Positions 10,168-19,244 are shown, counted from the stretch's first letter. The stretch is 64,000 nucleotides of DNA from Pythium myriotylum (GCA_023091665.1 JALJCQ010000030.1:1552501-1616500), one strand, 5' to 3'. The notes: generated by a model from the letters alone, not told the origin. Numbers and translations are program-made.

Positions 10168-11217
10168 TTAGACTTGGGCTAACTGGAGCTTGTTCGGCAC
10201 AAGCTCGCTCGGAGTGTGTATTGACTTGAAGCTAATTTGCGGAAGTGCTGCCTCGCCTCCACAGAGTCCGTCGGCTACGGCTCGCGTCCATGTATAAACA
10301 CCGAGGCCGACCAACATCAACAGCATTGAGACCGTTGTGTACATGTCCACGGTTTCGTCAAGGGCGTTGCGTGCCATGATCATCATGTAGACGCCGGAGA
10401 AAAGCAACGAGAGGTTGTACAAGGTCGACTCAGTTGCCTTCACCAACACGAACACTGCGGTGTAGAACGCGAACATGCAGAGGACATACCCTAGCACGAG
10501 TATCTGAACCTGTTCGTTCCAGTCCACTGCCGAGATCTCGACCCGCTCGACAGCAAACCCTTGAATCACACAAAAGATTGTGCCCCATTGACCGACTTTG
10601 CTAAGCAGCTCGACGACTGCATCGAGACCGTCTACTTGAACGCACCACTGGTTGATAACCGTGGAGCCAGCATATAATATCGCAGCCACCACTCCACAGC
10701 TCCAACCGAAGACTTCATTCTCCGATCCGAAAGAATGCGCATTCTGGCGCGCATAGCACCCTGCAACGAGAACGATGGCTCCAGCGAGCGTCAGTAAGCA
10801 ACCAACGCAGTGCTTCCACTTGTACGACGCTCGAAAAGCGAACACGGTCATTGTAAATACAAACGGAACCGCGAGATTCAGCGTGAGTCCGGTGGTAGTG
10901 AACGACACGTACTGGAGCGATGTCGTCGCGCACACGTTTGCTTCGAGATCAATAATCGCTAGGATCGGGAACACCCACCACTTGACGCTCTTTCCGTCTC
11001 GTTTCGTTGTGATGGTATTAGACCGTGGGAATACCCAACTGCATCCTGTGTACACGATAGCCAAAGCCAGATAGAAGCACGTGTTGAGTAGAACGGGCGT
11101 ATTCACGTCCCGATACACTAGTCTCTTGACCATGACGAGCGCCATAAGGCTGAAGAGCGACACGACTTGGCCACACAGGAAGTTCTTGGTCGCCTCGAGG
11201 TACATCGCGACCGGCAT
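10168..11217 (-). CDS. SLC35F (DUF914)-type solute carrier
   Basis: Single exon, 349 residues, ATG at 11217. About ten hydrophobic helices are visible, for example FLCGQVVSLFSLMALVMV, VLLNTCFYLALAIVYTGC, FVFTMTVFAFRA, CVGCLLTLAGAIVLVAGC, VLCMFAFYTAVFVLVKATES and VSMLLMLVGLGVYTW. The LCGQ motif in helix 1 followed by a paired EamA-like layout fits the SLC35F1/F2/F6 family of the drug/metabolite transporter superfamily. These sit in endomembranes or the plasma membrane; substrates are mostly unknown (queuosine for SLC35F2 in animals). Length is normal for the family. It is divergent from the ankyrin gene across about 400 bp. Confidence 0.85.
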   Translation of the reverse strand: MPVAMYLEATKNFLCGQVVSLFSLMALVMVKRLVYRDVNTPVLLNTCFYLALAIVYTGCSWVFPRSNTITTKRDGKSVKWWVFPILAIIDLEANVCATTSLQYVSFTTTGLTLNLAVPFVFTMTVFAFRASYKWKHCVGCLLTLAGAIVLVAGCYARQNAHSFGSENEVFGWSCGVVAAILYAGSTVINQWCVQVDGLDAVVELLSKVGQWGTIFCVIQGFAVERVEISAVDWNEQVQILVLGYVLCMFAFYTAVFVLVKATESTLYNLSLLFSGVYMMIMARNALDETVDMYTTVSMLLMLVGLGVYTWTRAVADGLCGGEAALPQISFKSIHTPSELVPNKLQLAQV

Positions 11218-11625
11218 TTCCAGTTAGAGGTCGCAGCTCGAAGTATCTTCTTGTTATGGCGCCGCGACGAAGGATGTGACGAGGATCCCCGCCAATCCAG
11301 CTAATGTTCCAGATCCCGACTATAGATGCCAGACACGTCGCAGCTCTTCGTCTCCAGCAAAAGACTTCATGGGATCGTGAGCGTATCAAGGCTCAAGTGC
11401 AAAATTTGTCGGCGTCATCCCATTGACGTCGTGGGCGCCGGTAGGATTCTTCTCCATCCGTAGGTATTTCCATCACTCAAGTCCCAATCCCACGATTCTT
11501 CACTTCGAACCCAAATTGGAGCTACTCATTCGTACCGTCCCACAAGTCACATAAAGAGCTTGTAACTGGTTCATATCCATGTGGTCACACAAACGAAGTG
11601 TCAGCAAATCGAAGCTTCGAGCAAA
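11218..11625. other. Divergent intergenic region, SLC35F-like / ankyrin gene
   Basis: 408 bp with no credible ORF. A CTCATTCGTACC stretch at 11525-11536 loosely resembles the oomycete initiator core (TCATTYYNCA) and could serve the ankyrin gene. Otherwise nothing recognised. Confidence 0.35.
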
Positions 11626-12475
11626 ATGGCCCTTCGCGATGCCGTGGTCGCCGGTGATCTCGCGCGCCTGCAAAAGCTACTGGCCGACGGCGCGCGTCTC
11701 GACGCCAAGGACGAGGACGAGCGCACGCCGCTGCACTGGGCGGCCGGGAGCGGCGCGCTGGAGGTCGCGGAGTTCCTCGTGACGAAGGCAAACGCGCGAC
11801 TGGATGTCCAGGACGACGCCGGGTGGACGCCGCTCATGAGCGCTGCCTCAGCTGGTCACAGCGAGATCGTGAGTCTGCTGCTCAGCCAGTAAGTTTTTCC
11901 ACTGTTGGATCGATCGCGCGTCGAAGCGACTGATGGACTGCGATTAGTGGCGCCGACGCCAACATCCCCAACGAGAATGGCCAGATTCCTCTCCATTACC
12001 ACAAGGGCCGCCAGCAAATCGCCGAGCTGCTTCTGGACTACACGAAGGATATCAACCACGCTGTATGTAGCAGATTACAATCTCATGTTGTGGCCACTCA
12101 CTCATCCTCTCGGTGCCGACAGGACGACATCGGCAACACGCCACTCATGCGAGCCATCGGAGGGAAGCCTAGCCGAGAAGTGATCGCAATGCTCATTGAT
12201 CGAGGAGCAAGGCTCAGCACAAGAGACAAAGCAGGTACGTTTATAAGTGACGTTAGTATTGTGGCCCGTGAAACCGTGTTTTGACGCTGGAGATCTTAGG
12301 CAATACGCCACTGCACCTCGCCCTCCACGAAGGGCACGAGGATATTGCGCGTTTTCTCGTCGAGAACGGAGCGGATCCAATGGCCAAAAACAATAGCAAA
12401 GTGCGGTGCATTGACCTTGCCCGCACGGCGCTGCGTGCCGAGATGCAAAGCATGCGGGACAAAGCTCAGCCTTAG
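11626..12475 (+). CDS. Ankyrin-repeat protein, gankyrin (PSMD10)-like
   Basis: Four exons: 11626-11888, 11948-12062, 12123-12234, 12300-12475; 221 residues. Ankyrin repeats run end to end: ERTPLHWAAGSGALEVAEFL, GWTPLMSAASAGHSEIVSLL, GQIPLHYHKGRQQIAELLLD, GNTPLMRAIGGKPSREVIAM, and GNTPLHLALHEGHEDIARFL. The start is the ATG followed by ALRDAVVAGDLARLQKLLAD; an upstream ATG at 11579 is in another frame. The LHYHKGR repeat and total length match the proteasome assembly chaperone gankyrin/Nas6 (226-231 residues), which binds the Rpt3 ATPase during assembly of the 19S particle. Ankyrin proteins are easily confused, so that assignment is moderate. It ends 36 bp from the convergent globin gene. Confidence 0.85.
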
Positions 12476-12511
12476 TGGAAGACAAATGGACTCAAATGGA
12501 TGTGCCTGGCG

Positions 12512-13099
12512 TCAATCGTCATCATGGAACTCTTTAATGTCGAGGTTGGTGTTGGGAATATTGACAAGAATCAGGATTGCAGCATGACAATAAATCCGTC
12601 GCCACGCCAATTCGATACGCTCGCTCCATTGATCGCCTGAGGTTACTTTCATCGCCTGCATTAGCGTCTCCCCAAGAGGATCAAAGTCCTCGGGTTTGAC
12701 TCCGATCTTCAAGTGTAACAGCGCCAGCTCCATCACTTTCTGGACGAGATTATCCGACTGTAGCAACGACTTCATCCCCGCAGAGATGTGCACGAGCACG
12801 CGGCTCTGGACTTGCGAGTTCGCCTGAAAGAGTGGCTTGAGATGCGGCGCCCGCTCAAAAAGCTGCTTGTAGAAGTTCTCGTAGAGTCGTCCCACGGGCG
12901 AGTTGGCGCCGAGTGCCGTCGAGTGGATGGTCTCCTTAAAGACGTGCTCCCAGTGGGAAAACGCTACGAGCCGATCGTCGTTCGTCGAGGCCTCAGTGAA
13001 GGGGAAGTGAGGCATGTAGTGGCGGATGATTCGGCAGAAGCTCTTGGAAAATGCTGTCCCATGCTCGCCCGAGTGCACGGATGCTACACACCCGCCCAT
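12512..13099 (-). CDS. Globin 1, N-terminal Met-Gly-Gly-Cys (putatively acylated)
   Basis: Single exon, 195 residues from the ATG at 13099 (MGGCVAS). The frame is open further upstream, but the paralogs all begin at this Met-Gly. A globin fold is read from LYENFYKQLFERAPHLKPLF (helices A-C), SQVQSRVLVHISAGMKSLLQ (E), ALLHLKIGVKPEDFDPLGET (F/G, with the His of LLHLKIGV as the proximal F8 ligand), and WSERIELAWRRIYCHAAILI (H). The family binds heme and O2/NO. Distal E7 is not an obvious His. Gly2 and Cys4 form a classic N-myristoylation plus palmitoylation pattern, so plasma-membrane tethering is inferred. It is the most divergent member of the four-gene cluster. The stop lies 36 bp from the convergent ankyrin gene. 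Confidence 0.82.
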   Translation of the reverse strand: MGGCVASVHSGEHGTAFSKSFCRIIRHYMPHFPFTEASTNDDRLVAFSHWEHVFKETIHSTALGANSPVGRLYENFYKQLFERAPHLKPLFQANSQVQSRVLVHISAGMKSLLQSDNLVQKVMELALLHLKIGVKPEDFDPLGETLMQAMKVTSGDQWSERIELAWRRIYCHAAILILVNIPNTNLDIKEFHDDD

Positions 13100-13342
13100 C
13101 GCTTTTCTGGCCTCGCTTGAGAATTGACCTGCGACAAGACAAAAACGCAGTGTAACCACAACCAAGAACATCCATGTGGTATTGACACTTTGTCGCCGAG
13201 GACGAGCCTTTTGTTCGAGGGAAACAAGTGAATGCCACTGGGACACTCGACACGGTATAACTATTTTTACGTTGGAACAAGGAAGGGCAACGTGCAGAGT
13301 TCTGAGGGAGAACGGATAAACAGTGTTTTTGTTGCGCATGTT

Positions 13343-14038
13343 CTAGAATAAATCATCCATCTCTGGACCCCGAAGCTTTTGTGGGTCATTCTGCTTCGAC
13401 TGTTCTTTGCGTGCTAGCTCTCGCGAATGGTGCACGAGCAGGATAGCACTACAATGAGTGAACAGCCGGCGCCATGCGTCTTCGATCTCTGGTGTCCATG
13501 CATCCTCGGAGGCGACACGCATGGCGTGAAGTAGGGCGTTGCCCAGAGAGTTGAAGTACTCGAGTTTGACTCCAAAGCGGAGGTGGGTCTTGGTCAGTGA
13601 CATGGTCTTCTCAGCCACATGCTGGTTTGCCAAGATCGACCTCATGCCAGCGCTGATGTGGACGAGCACTTTGCTGCGCACATGCATGGATGACCGAAAT
13701 ACGGGCTTGAGTTCGGGAGAGTGCTGGTCCAGATACTGGTAGAACGCGTCGTAGAGTATGGAGATCCGGGAGTCGCAGCCTTTGGTCGCCTTGCTCGCTG
13801 CTCGTCCTGTACTCGCCGTGCTACTCTGGCTCGACCGTGTCGAGCGACTAGACGGCGTCTCCTTGAATACTGCGTTCCAGTGGTTGGCTGCAATCTGGCG
13901 GTGCACCTCTGAAGAGGCCTCATAGATACGAAAATCAGGGAGGAACTTGTCGACCGCGAGGATCTGCTCCTTGCTGAGCCTTTTGTCGGATGCGGGAAAC
14001 GGAAACACGCCGCCGCCCATGCTGCCGCAGGCGCCCAT
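13343..14038 (-). CDS. Globin 2, N-terminal Met-Gly-Ala-Cys (putatively acylated)
   Basis: Single exon, 231 residues, ATG at 14038. The N-terminus MGACGSM has Gly2, Cys4 and Ser6, a strong myristoylation/palmitoylation signature. A pre-globin extension (LSKEQILAVDKFLPDFRIYE, then a Ser/Thr/Ala-rich linker) leads to the globin core: ILYDAFYQYLDQHSPELKPV, MHVRSKVLVHISAGMRSILA, TKTHLRFGVKLEYFNSLGNA (proximal His in KTHLRFGV), and WTPEIEDAWRRLFTHCSAIL. A charged C-terminal tail ends in DDLF. Length exceeds a bare globin (about 150) because of the linker and extension. It is closely related to globins 3 and 4, more distant from globin 1. All four share strand and layout, consistent with local duplication. 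Confidence 0.85.
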   Translation of the reverse strand: MGACGSMGGGVFPFPASDKRLSKEQILAVDKFLPDFRIYEASSEVHRQIAANHWNAVFKETPSSRSTRSSQSSTASTGRAASKATKGCDSRISILYDAFYQYLDQHSPELKPVFRSSMHVRSKVLVHISAGMRSILANQHVAEKTMSLTKTHLRFGVKLEYFNSLGNALLHAMRVASEDAWTPEIEDAWRRLFTHCSAILLVHHSRELARKEQSKQNDPQKLRGPEMDDLF

Positions 14039-14095
14039 TGCACGTCGTAGCCGTTTGACAAGTGAATCTGAGAAAGTGCGGCCGGAGAAAAGCTC

Positions 14096-14951
14096 TCATA
14101 CCACTTCACACGACTGACTGTGTGACCCAGCAAGTGGTCCGTCGCTGGTCAGAACTTGAAGGGCGAGGTGCCATAGACATGCAATGATCCGGATCGAGTG
14201 GGTGCGGTATCTACAAGCTGTCCTAGCTTCATAAACTCGGCCACACGCACAACAACCTTCCCGAGTACATGACATCGACCTCCTGTATATTCCTGTGTAT
14301 GCTTGATGAACGGGAATAGGTATCATGCTCGATTTCTGTGCATCCACGAAAACCTTCATCATTTGATACATGCGACGATACGGTACCCTTTTGTCGGACA
14401 ACACATGAACAAATACCCCCATTAATGCATAGCCCTCACCCACAGATTGAAGTTGAAGTGAAGCCATTTTCGACATGGGTTCATTCCAGATAAGATCGCG
14501 AGGTTCGAGAACAGAGTTTTCCTTCGAGTCACTCTGGTCTATCAATCGAATCGAATCGTCCTCGCAATTCAATTTGGCGGTCCCGAGAAGTAAGAGAGAG
14601 GTGCCATTGGCCCAGCAAACGAATTGTAAATACAACTGGTCGGGTTGATGTACTCTGTTTTCAACCCCATCACTCTCCTCCAAACCCATTAGATGCTGAA
14701 GAGAGATAGCACGTATTTTCACCACTCCCTTGCTCGACACATAATTTACTGCCATGAAAATTCCCGTGAGGGGACAAGTCAGGTCACACTGTAGCTTGTG
14801 CCCATCTCCGCGCACACAGAACGAAACGTTTGTTCTTCGTTTTAGAGCTTGATCCGTGGACAAAATCGACTCCAGCGTACTCAACGGATTTGATCACACA
14901 CAACGAGTCTGTTGCTATCCTCGTGACTGTTGCGACTGAAACAAGGGCCAT
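14096..14951 (-). CDS. Hypothetical protein, two-exon model
   Basis: A 231-codon open stretch (14788-14096) lacks an ATG near its start. Joined at GT/AG to an upstream frame, 14951-14871 (MALVSVATVTRIATDSLCVI), it gives 257 residues in phase. The joined protein has a hydrophobic N-terminus and beta-like stretches (GIFMAVNYVSSKGVVKIRAI, YLQFVCWANGTSLLLLGTAK). I do not recognise a family. Its position inside the globin cluster on the same strand may be chance. It could also be a decayed gene or one with more introns; the Cys/Arg-rich last 60 residues look poorly constrained. Low confidence. Confidence 0.3.
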
Positions 14952-15274
14952 TGCGAAAGTGGATTCTCGCACCAAAATAAGTCTATCGAGAACAACTAGT
15001 CAAATGGCCACATGTATCACTCAAATCGTACTTGTCTGCGGTAAGCCGCCGGATAGAATGCTCTCTAGAGTTCTTTTTGCAACTAGGGGAACGGAGAAGT
15101 CGGTGGACAGCAGAGTTTTATGACAGATCTGAGCAGGACGAACCATGTTTTCAGCAACTCCCAGAAGCTTCTGAGCATAAAACGATCACATAAATTTCCA
15201 GGCGTTATCAGATCGAAAATGTAGCGACCTTTATGCCCCCCAGGAACTCGTAGACAGAATCAGCTGATATGTAA
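14952..15274. other. Intergenic between hypothetical gene and globin 3
   Basis: About 320 bp, moderately AT-rich, with no ORF worth calling. It lies upstream of the hypothetical gene and directly downstream of the globin 3 stop; the duplicated unit begins at 15278. Confidence 0.4.
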
Positions 15275-16012
15275 CTAGTTCATTCCAACTACCACGAGCT
15301 CGCGGTTCACAGTCCCATGGTGCCTTCGCTCCAACACTTTCTTTTGGTTCACCATCAGCATTGCACTACAGTGGGCGAAGAGACGTCTCCAGGCGTTGGC
15401 CACTTCCGATGTCCAAGTGTCTTCGGACACGATTTCCATTGCGTACAACAGTGCCTTCCCCAGTGGGTTGAAGTGTTCAAGTTTCACGCCGAAGTGGAGA
15501 TGGGTCTTTGTCAGCGAGTTCATTTTATCGGCAACGTGCTCACTGGCGAGAATGGAGCGCATCCCGGTGCTGATATGGACGAGAATCCGTCCTTTGACAC
15601 GAAGCGACGAGCGGAAGAGCGGTTTTAGGTCGGGTGAGTTCTGGTCCAGGTAGCTGTAGAAATGGTCAAAGAGCAATCCGATTTTCGAGCCAGCTTGAGT
15701 GCTAGAGACAGTCGCAGTCCTTCCTGCGCTTTCGCGGTGATCCTGATCGCAGTTCGGCTGGAGATTCCGACTACTCACGGCGTAGCTTTGCGAAGCACGC
15801 GAGACTGAACTGTGTGCTTCGTTGAAAACGCTGTTCCAATGACCTGCAGCGACTTGGCGGTGAAGCTCGGTAGACTTTTCGTGAATACGGAAGTCAGGTA
15901 GATACGCGTCGACCATTGCAACCTGCTCCCTCGTGAGTTTTCCAGAGGGCATCGTGAAACCACCGAACGACTGTGTTGTCACTGATCTAGCATGACTGAG
16001 GTAGCTTCCCAT
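15275..16012 (-). CDS. Globin 3 (copy A of a recent duplication)
   Basis: Single exon, 245 residues from the ATG at 16012 (MGSYLSHARS; Gly2 and Ser6 fit N-myristoylation, but Cys4 is absent). An upstream in-frame start would add about 21 residues (MIYIHKPAYKDERATTSTWE). Extension: KLTREQVAMVDAYLPDFRIH. Globin core: LLFDHFYSYLDQNSPDLKPL, RVKGRILVHISTGMRSILAS, THLHFGVKLEHFNPLGKALL (proximal His in KTHLHFGV), and WTSEVANAWRRLFAHCSAML. Over the shared length it is identical to globin 4. The TAG stop uses bases just outside the duplicated unit, so this copy ends VVVGMN while the other continues two residues further. Probably heme-binding and membrane-tethered, by inference from the N-terminus. Confidence 0.85.
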   Translation of the reverse strand: MGSYLSHARSVTTQSFGGFTMPSGKLTREQVAMVDAYLPDFRIHEKSTELHRQVAAGHWNSVFNEAHSSVSRASQSYAVSSRNLQPNCDQDHRESAGRTATVSSTQAGSKIGLLFDHFYSYLDQNSPDLKPLFRSSLRVKGRILVHISTGMRSILASEHVADKMNSLTKTHLHFGVKLEHFNPLGKALLYAMEIVSEDTWTSEVANAWRRLFAHCSAMLMVNQKKVLERRHHGTVNRELVVVGMN

Positions 16013-16176
16013 CGTTTCCCAAGTCGAAGTGGTTGCCCGCTCGTCCTTGTAAGCCGGCTTGTGGATGTATATCAACTGATGCTTCTCGTCGGTTGTGAGC
16101 GCTTGCCAAAGCGCAAGTGAGCCATCCCGAGTGGGCGTCGACTGCTCTTAGCCAGTGTCTTGTCGCCTGGATTAGC
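15278..16176. repeat. Duplicated unit, copy A (899 bp direct repeat)
   Basis: Matches 17770-18668 base for base wherever I compared it, apart from one difference (C at 16139 against T at 18631), a constant offset of 2492 bp. It covers the whole globin 3 coding frame except its stop codon, plus about 164 bp of upstream sequence. Identity stops abruptly at both ends (after GGATTAGC on the promoter side). Confidence 0.95.
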
Positions 16177-17769
16177 AATATTGATGTGCTTATAGAAGTA
16201 AGTTTGGCTGAGTTGAGTTTGTTCTGGTTAGTATTGCTTGCATCAACTTGTCTCCGCTGACTACTTTTGAGATAGACACAATCCCAACCGGAACTAAATC
16301 TTTTGGAGCATTTCATTTATAGAAGAGGATCACATCGTCCCCGCAGCCATTACAGGCCGCAGAATATCGAGACACCTGACGCTTCTAATCGCACAGGGAG
16401 AGGGAATGGATGGATGACTACGAATGGACATGGAACGGACTTCTATGATTATATCATACGAGCCGTGGAATAACATCCATGCTGGCGGCATCTGTGGAGT
16501 CCAATGCCCAGTCATGCGCGAAACCGCGCTCTCGGTCGCGCCGATGGTTGGTTGAGGGTGCACACTTCTGCGTAGAGTAATCCTAAATTTAACCAGTTGA
16601 TCGCACTGGCGTGATCCAAGCCACTTGAAACGTTCAAAAGAGGCCACGAAACAGCACTGATGATACCATTGTTGCGGATTTTTACCTCTGAAATCATGAT
16701 TTAACGTAATCTTACAGTCGAAAGCACAGTTCTTCTCGTAAATTGTTTAATTTTTAATTTTACGAATAAAAATCAAAATTGTTCTTCTTGTATAAGTTCT
16801 GTAAACTTTACGAGAGGAACTGCTTTGGACTGTGAAGGCAATACACCTAAACAGGGCGCAACGCCGACTAGAGGTATGAACACAAGCAACTCAATTGAAT
16901 TCGAATCCGACAGTATATTGACACTCAGCTTCCTCCGAGAACGGAGAAGATCAACATCCCACTGCCCTAATTATGCGTACTCTCAAGCAAGGCGCATTGC
17001 ATACTTGTTGCCGATTGACCGCCGGATTAATCAACCCCAGGTCAACAATGCAGCGGTGGATGCACTGGCAGACCTTGCCACAGATTGCCCGAGTCATCAC
17101 AGGTGTTTATGAATAATTGGGACGCACGCTGCAATGTGAGGTCTATTAGTCTGCTCATATAGAGACTGATAGCCGGCGCTAGTCGCCACCGTTAGGATTA
17201 AGCTCCCCTTCTCCAATGCGCGAGATCACTGTTAAGGAGATCTGAGATGCGTATGTGTTCTGCTCTTACCGTGGGGTGCACGACTTGACTGCTCGTTCGC
17301 GTATCCATCGCTAAGTTCGCCGCCGCGTCCGCCATGCGCTTGGATCGTGTCGCCAGTTGCGTACTCCGAGAGAGTCCGCGAGGCGGCGTGCGCGAGCGTA
17401 CATCTTCCGGAGTACTTCGTTGCTCGGGGCCTTGTAGTTCTGCGTGAGGATTTCCAGCCGTGGCTTTTGTCCCGGATAGATTGGAGACCGCCGTGATTCA
17501 TGTGTAGCCATAGACGGGTATAGGTGCTCCCTGAGCCGCTAACGGAAGATGTTGTAGCCAACCTGACGATAGATCTGGCCACGTGCAGCCAGATCATCGT
17601 CCGGTAACGCGCACCGATCAAAATCACTTTGCTGATCGATTGCCTCAGGATCTCGAGGATTGGCGCTACAGACCATGGTAATTTTCCATGGGCGCTGAGT
17701 ATCAGTTATGTTCCTTAATCACCAAATCAATCGACCTCACTGCACCAAAGTACCCTTGGCTTATGACTT
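16177..17769. other. 1.6-kb spacer between the globin duplicates
   Basis: No intact gene is seen. It contains a 120-bp AT-rich foldback element (16714-16833) and, on the minus strand around 17640-17230, a broken coding-like stretch in two frames (for example KPRLEILTQNYKAPSNEVLR then a shift). The latter has a faint homeodomain look (LEILxxNYKxPSNEV...LADSLGV) but no complete domain. A CCATGG-TAATTTT-CCATGG hairpin sits near 17674-17692. Confidence 0.5.
16714..16833. mobile_element. MITE-like foldback element
   Basis: A 120-bp AT-rich segment bounded by imperfect terminal inverted repeats of about 28 bp. The left arm reads ACAGTCGAAAGCACAGTTCT then TCTCGTAAA; the right arm reads, on the other strand, ACAGTCCAAAGCAGTTCCTC then TCGTAAA. 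The interior is nearly pure A/T. No clear target-site duplication was found, so its superfamily is open. Confidence 0.5.
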
Positions 17770-18504
17770 GTTCATTCCAACTACCACGAGCTCGCGGTTC
17801 ACAGTCCCATGGTGCCTTCGCTCCAACACTTTCTTTTGGTTCACCATCAGCATTGCACTACAGTGGGCGAAGAGACGTCTCCAGGCGTTGGCCACTTCCG
17901 ATGTCCAAGTGTCTTCGGACACGATTTCCATTGCGTACAACAGTGCCTTCCCCAGTGGGTTGAAGTGTTCAAGTTTCACGCCGAAGTGGAGATGGGTCTT
18001 TGTCAGCGAGTTCATTTTATCGGCAACGTGCTCACTGGCGAGAATGGAGCGCATCCCGGTGCTGATATGGACGAGAATCCGTCCTTTGACACGAAGCGAC
18101 GAGCGGAAGAGCGGTTTTAGGTCGGGTGAGTTCTGGTCCAGGTAGCTGTAGAAATGGTCAAAGAGCAATCCGATTTTCGAGCCAGCTTGAGTGCTAGAGA
18201 CAGTCGCAGTCCTTCCTGCGCTTTCGCGGTGATCCTGATCGCAGTTCGGCTGGAGATTCCGACTACTCACGGCGTAGCTTTGCGAAGCACGCGAGACTGA
18301 ACTGTGTGCTTCGTTGAAAACGCTGTTCCAATGACCTGCAGCGACTTGGCGGTGAAGCTCGGTAGACTTTTCGTGAATACGGAAGTCAGGTAGATACGCG
18401 TCGACCATTGCAACCTGCTCCCTCGTGAGTTTTCCAGAGGGCATCGTGAAACCACCGAACGACTGTGTTGTCACTGATCTAGCATGACTGAGGTAGCTTC
18501 CCAT
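17761..18504 (-). CDS. Globin 4 (copy B of a recent duplication)
   Basis: Single exon, 247 residues, ATG at 18504 (MGSYLSHARS). Its protein is identical to globin 3 through VVVGMN, then gains Lys-Ser before TAA because the duplication breakpoint falls at the stop codon. All globin features, including the proximal His in KTHLHFGVKLEHF and the myristoylation-type start, are therefore the same. The 164-bp shared upstream segment suggests both copies keep the proximal promoter. The absence of divergence means either a very young duplication, gene conversion, or an assembly duplicate of one allele. Read depth would settle this. Confidence 0.83.
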   Translation of the reverse strand: MGSYLSHARSVTTQSFGGFTMPSGKLTREQVAMVDAYLPDFRIHEKSTELHRQVAAGHWNSVFNEAHSSVSRASQSYAVSSRNLQPNCDQDHRESAGRTATVSSTQAGSKIGLLFDHFYSYLDQNSPDLKPLFRSSLRVKGRILVHISTGMRSILASEHVADKMNSLTKTHLHFGVKLEHFNPLGKALLYAMEIVSEDTWTSEVANAWRRLFAHCSAMLMVNQKKVLERRHHGTVNRELVVVGMNKS

Positions 18505-18668
18505 CGTTTCCCAAGTCGAAGTGGTTGCCCGCTCGTCCTTGTAAGCCGGCTTGTGGATGTATATCAACTGATGCTTCTCGTCGGTTGTGAGCGCTTGCCA
18601 AAGCGCAAGTGAGCCATCCCGAGTGGGCGTTGACTGCTCTTAGCCAGTGTCTTGTCGCCTGGATTAGC
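17770..18668. repeat. Duplicated unit, copy B (899 bp direct repeat)
   Basis: Second copy of 15278-16176, same orientation, 2492 bp away, one base different over the compared span (18631). See copy A for limits. Confidence 0.95.
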
Positions 18669-19244
18669 GTTATGTGACGGACTTACACGAGCGAGTCCGT
18701 GCCTGAGTCTCGTTTGTTCGAGCAGGGGTCGCATGCGGTTTCTTATCTTCCGACTATATTGTTCTGCCTTGCATCGCTTACTCGACGTGTCAAAACAGCC
18801 ACCAATGAGTGGTTCTCTTCTCAAAGCGGAGAGAACACCAGGGAAGGCAAAGGAATTCACGTGCTCCATAATTAATCCGTGCACGATCAGCAGCTTCTCA
18901 TGGCCCACGCAACGTGGCTAAGGTAAAAGTAACCGGCCTCTAGCTCCTTCGAGTTTTCGTGGCTGCCATGGCGCCCTCAGTGTGATCCGTCACAGACCTT
19001 GTCCATCGTCCCAAACCACTCGATAAAAGCAGTATCTTGGACGGACACATTTGGAGTCCGTCCAAGATACTGCTTTTATCGAGTGGTCCACATCAATACC
19101 TTCTTGATTACCGGTATGTCGTTCCGTGCGGTATCGTACCCCTGACTTTGAGCCTCCATCCAAACTATTCTGGTTACATTGTACCCTCCTGCCGCTCGAT
19201 TGTACCCTCTCCACCAACCAAAAAGGCAAACTCGAGGAGCTCCG
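18669..19244. other. Divergent upstream region of globin 4 and UTP13
   Basis: About 580 bp without a credible gene; a 114-codon minus-strand frame (18908-18564) overlaps the globin promoter and has no recognisable content. The main structure is the perfect inverted repeat at 19015-19087, about 160 bp before the UTP13 start. Confidence 0.45.
19015..19087. repeat. Perfect 32-bp inverted repeat, 9-nt loop
   Basis: Arms 19015-19046 and 19056-19087 are exact reverse complements over 32 bases (starting ACCACTCGATAAAAGCAGTA), with loop ACATTTGGA. Perfect pairing over this length is far beyond chance. It lies upstream of UTP13 and is not related in sequence to the smaller inverted repeat at 9172. 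Confidence 0.95.

Noticed and set aside
16330..16647. 105-codon minus-strand frame in the globin spacer
   Set aside because: No ATG-supported start context, no domain, and composition unlike the neighbouring genes.
18564..18908. 114-codon minus-strand frame upstream of globin 4
   Set aside because: Lies across the duplicated globin promoter, has no domain, and the matching sequence at copy A does not keep the frame.
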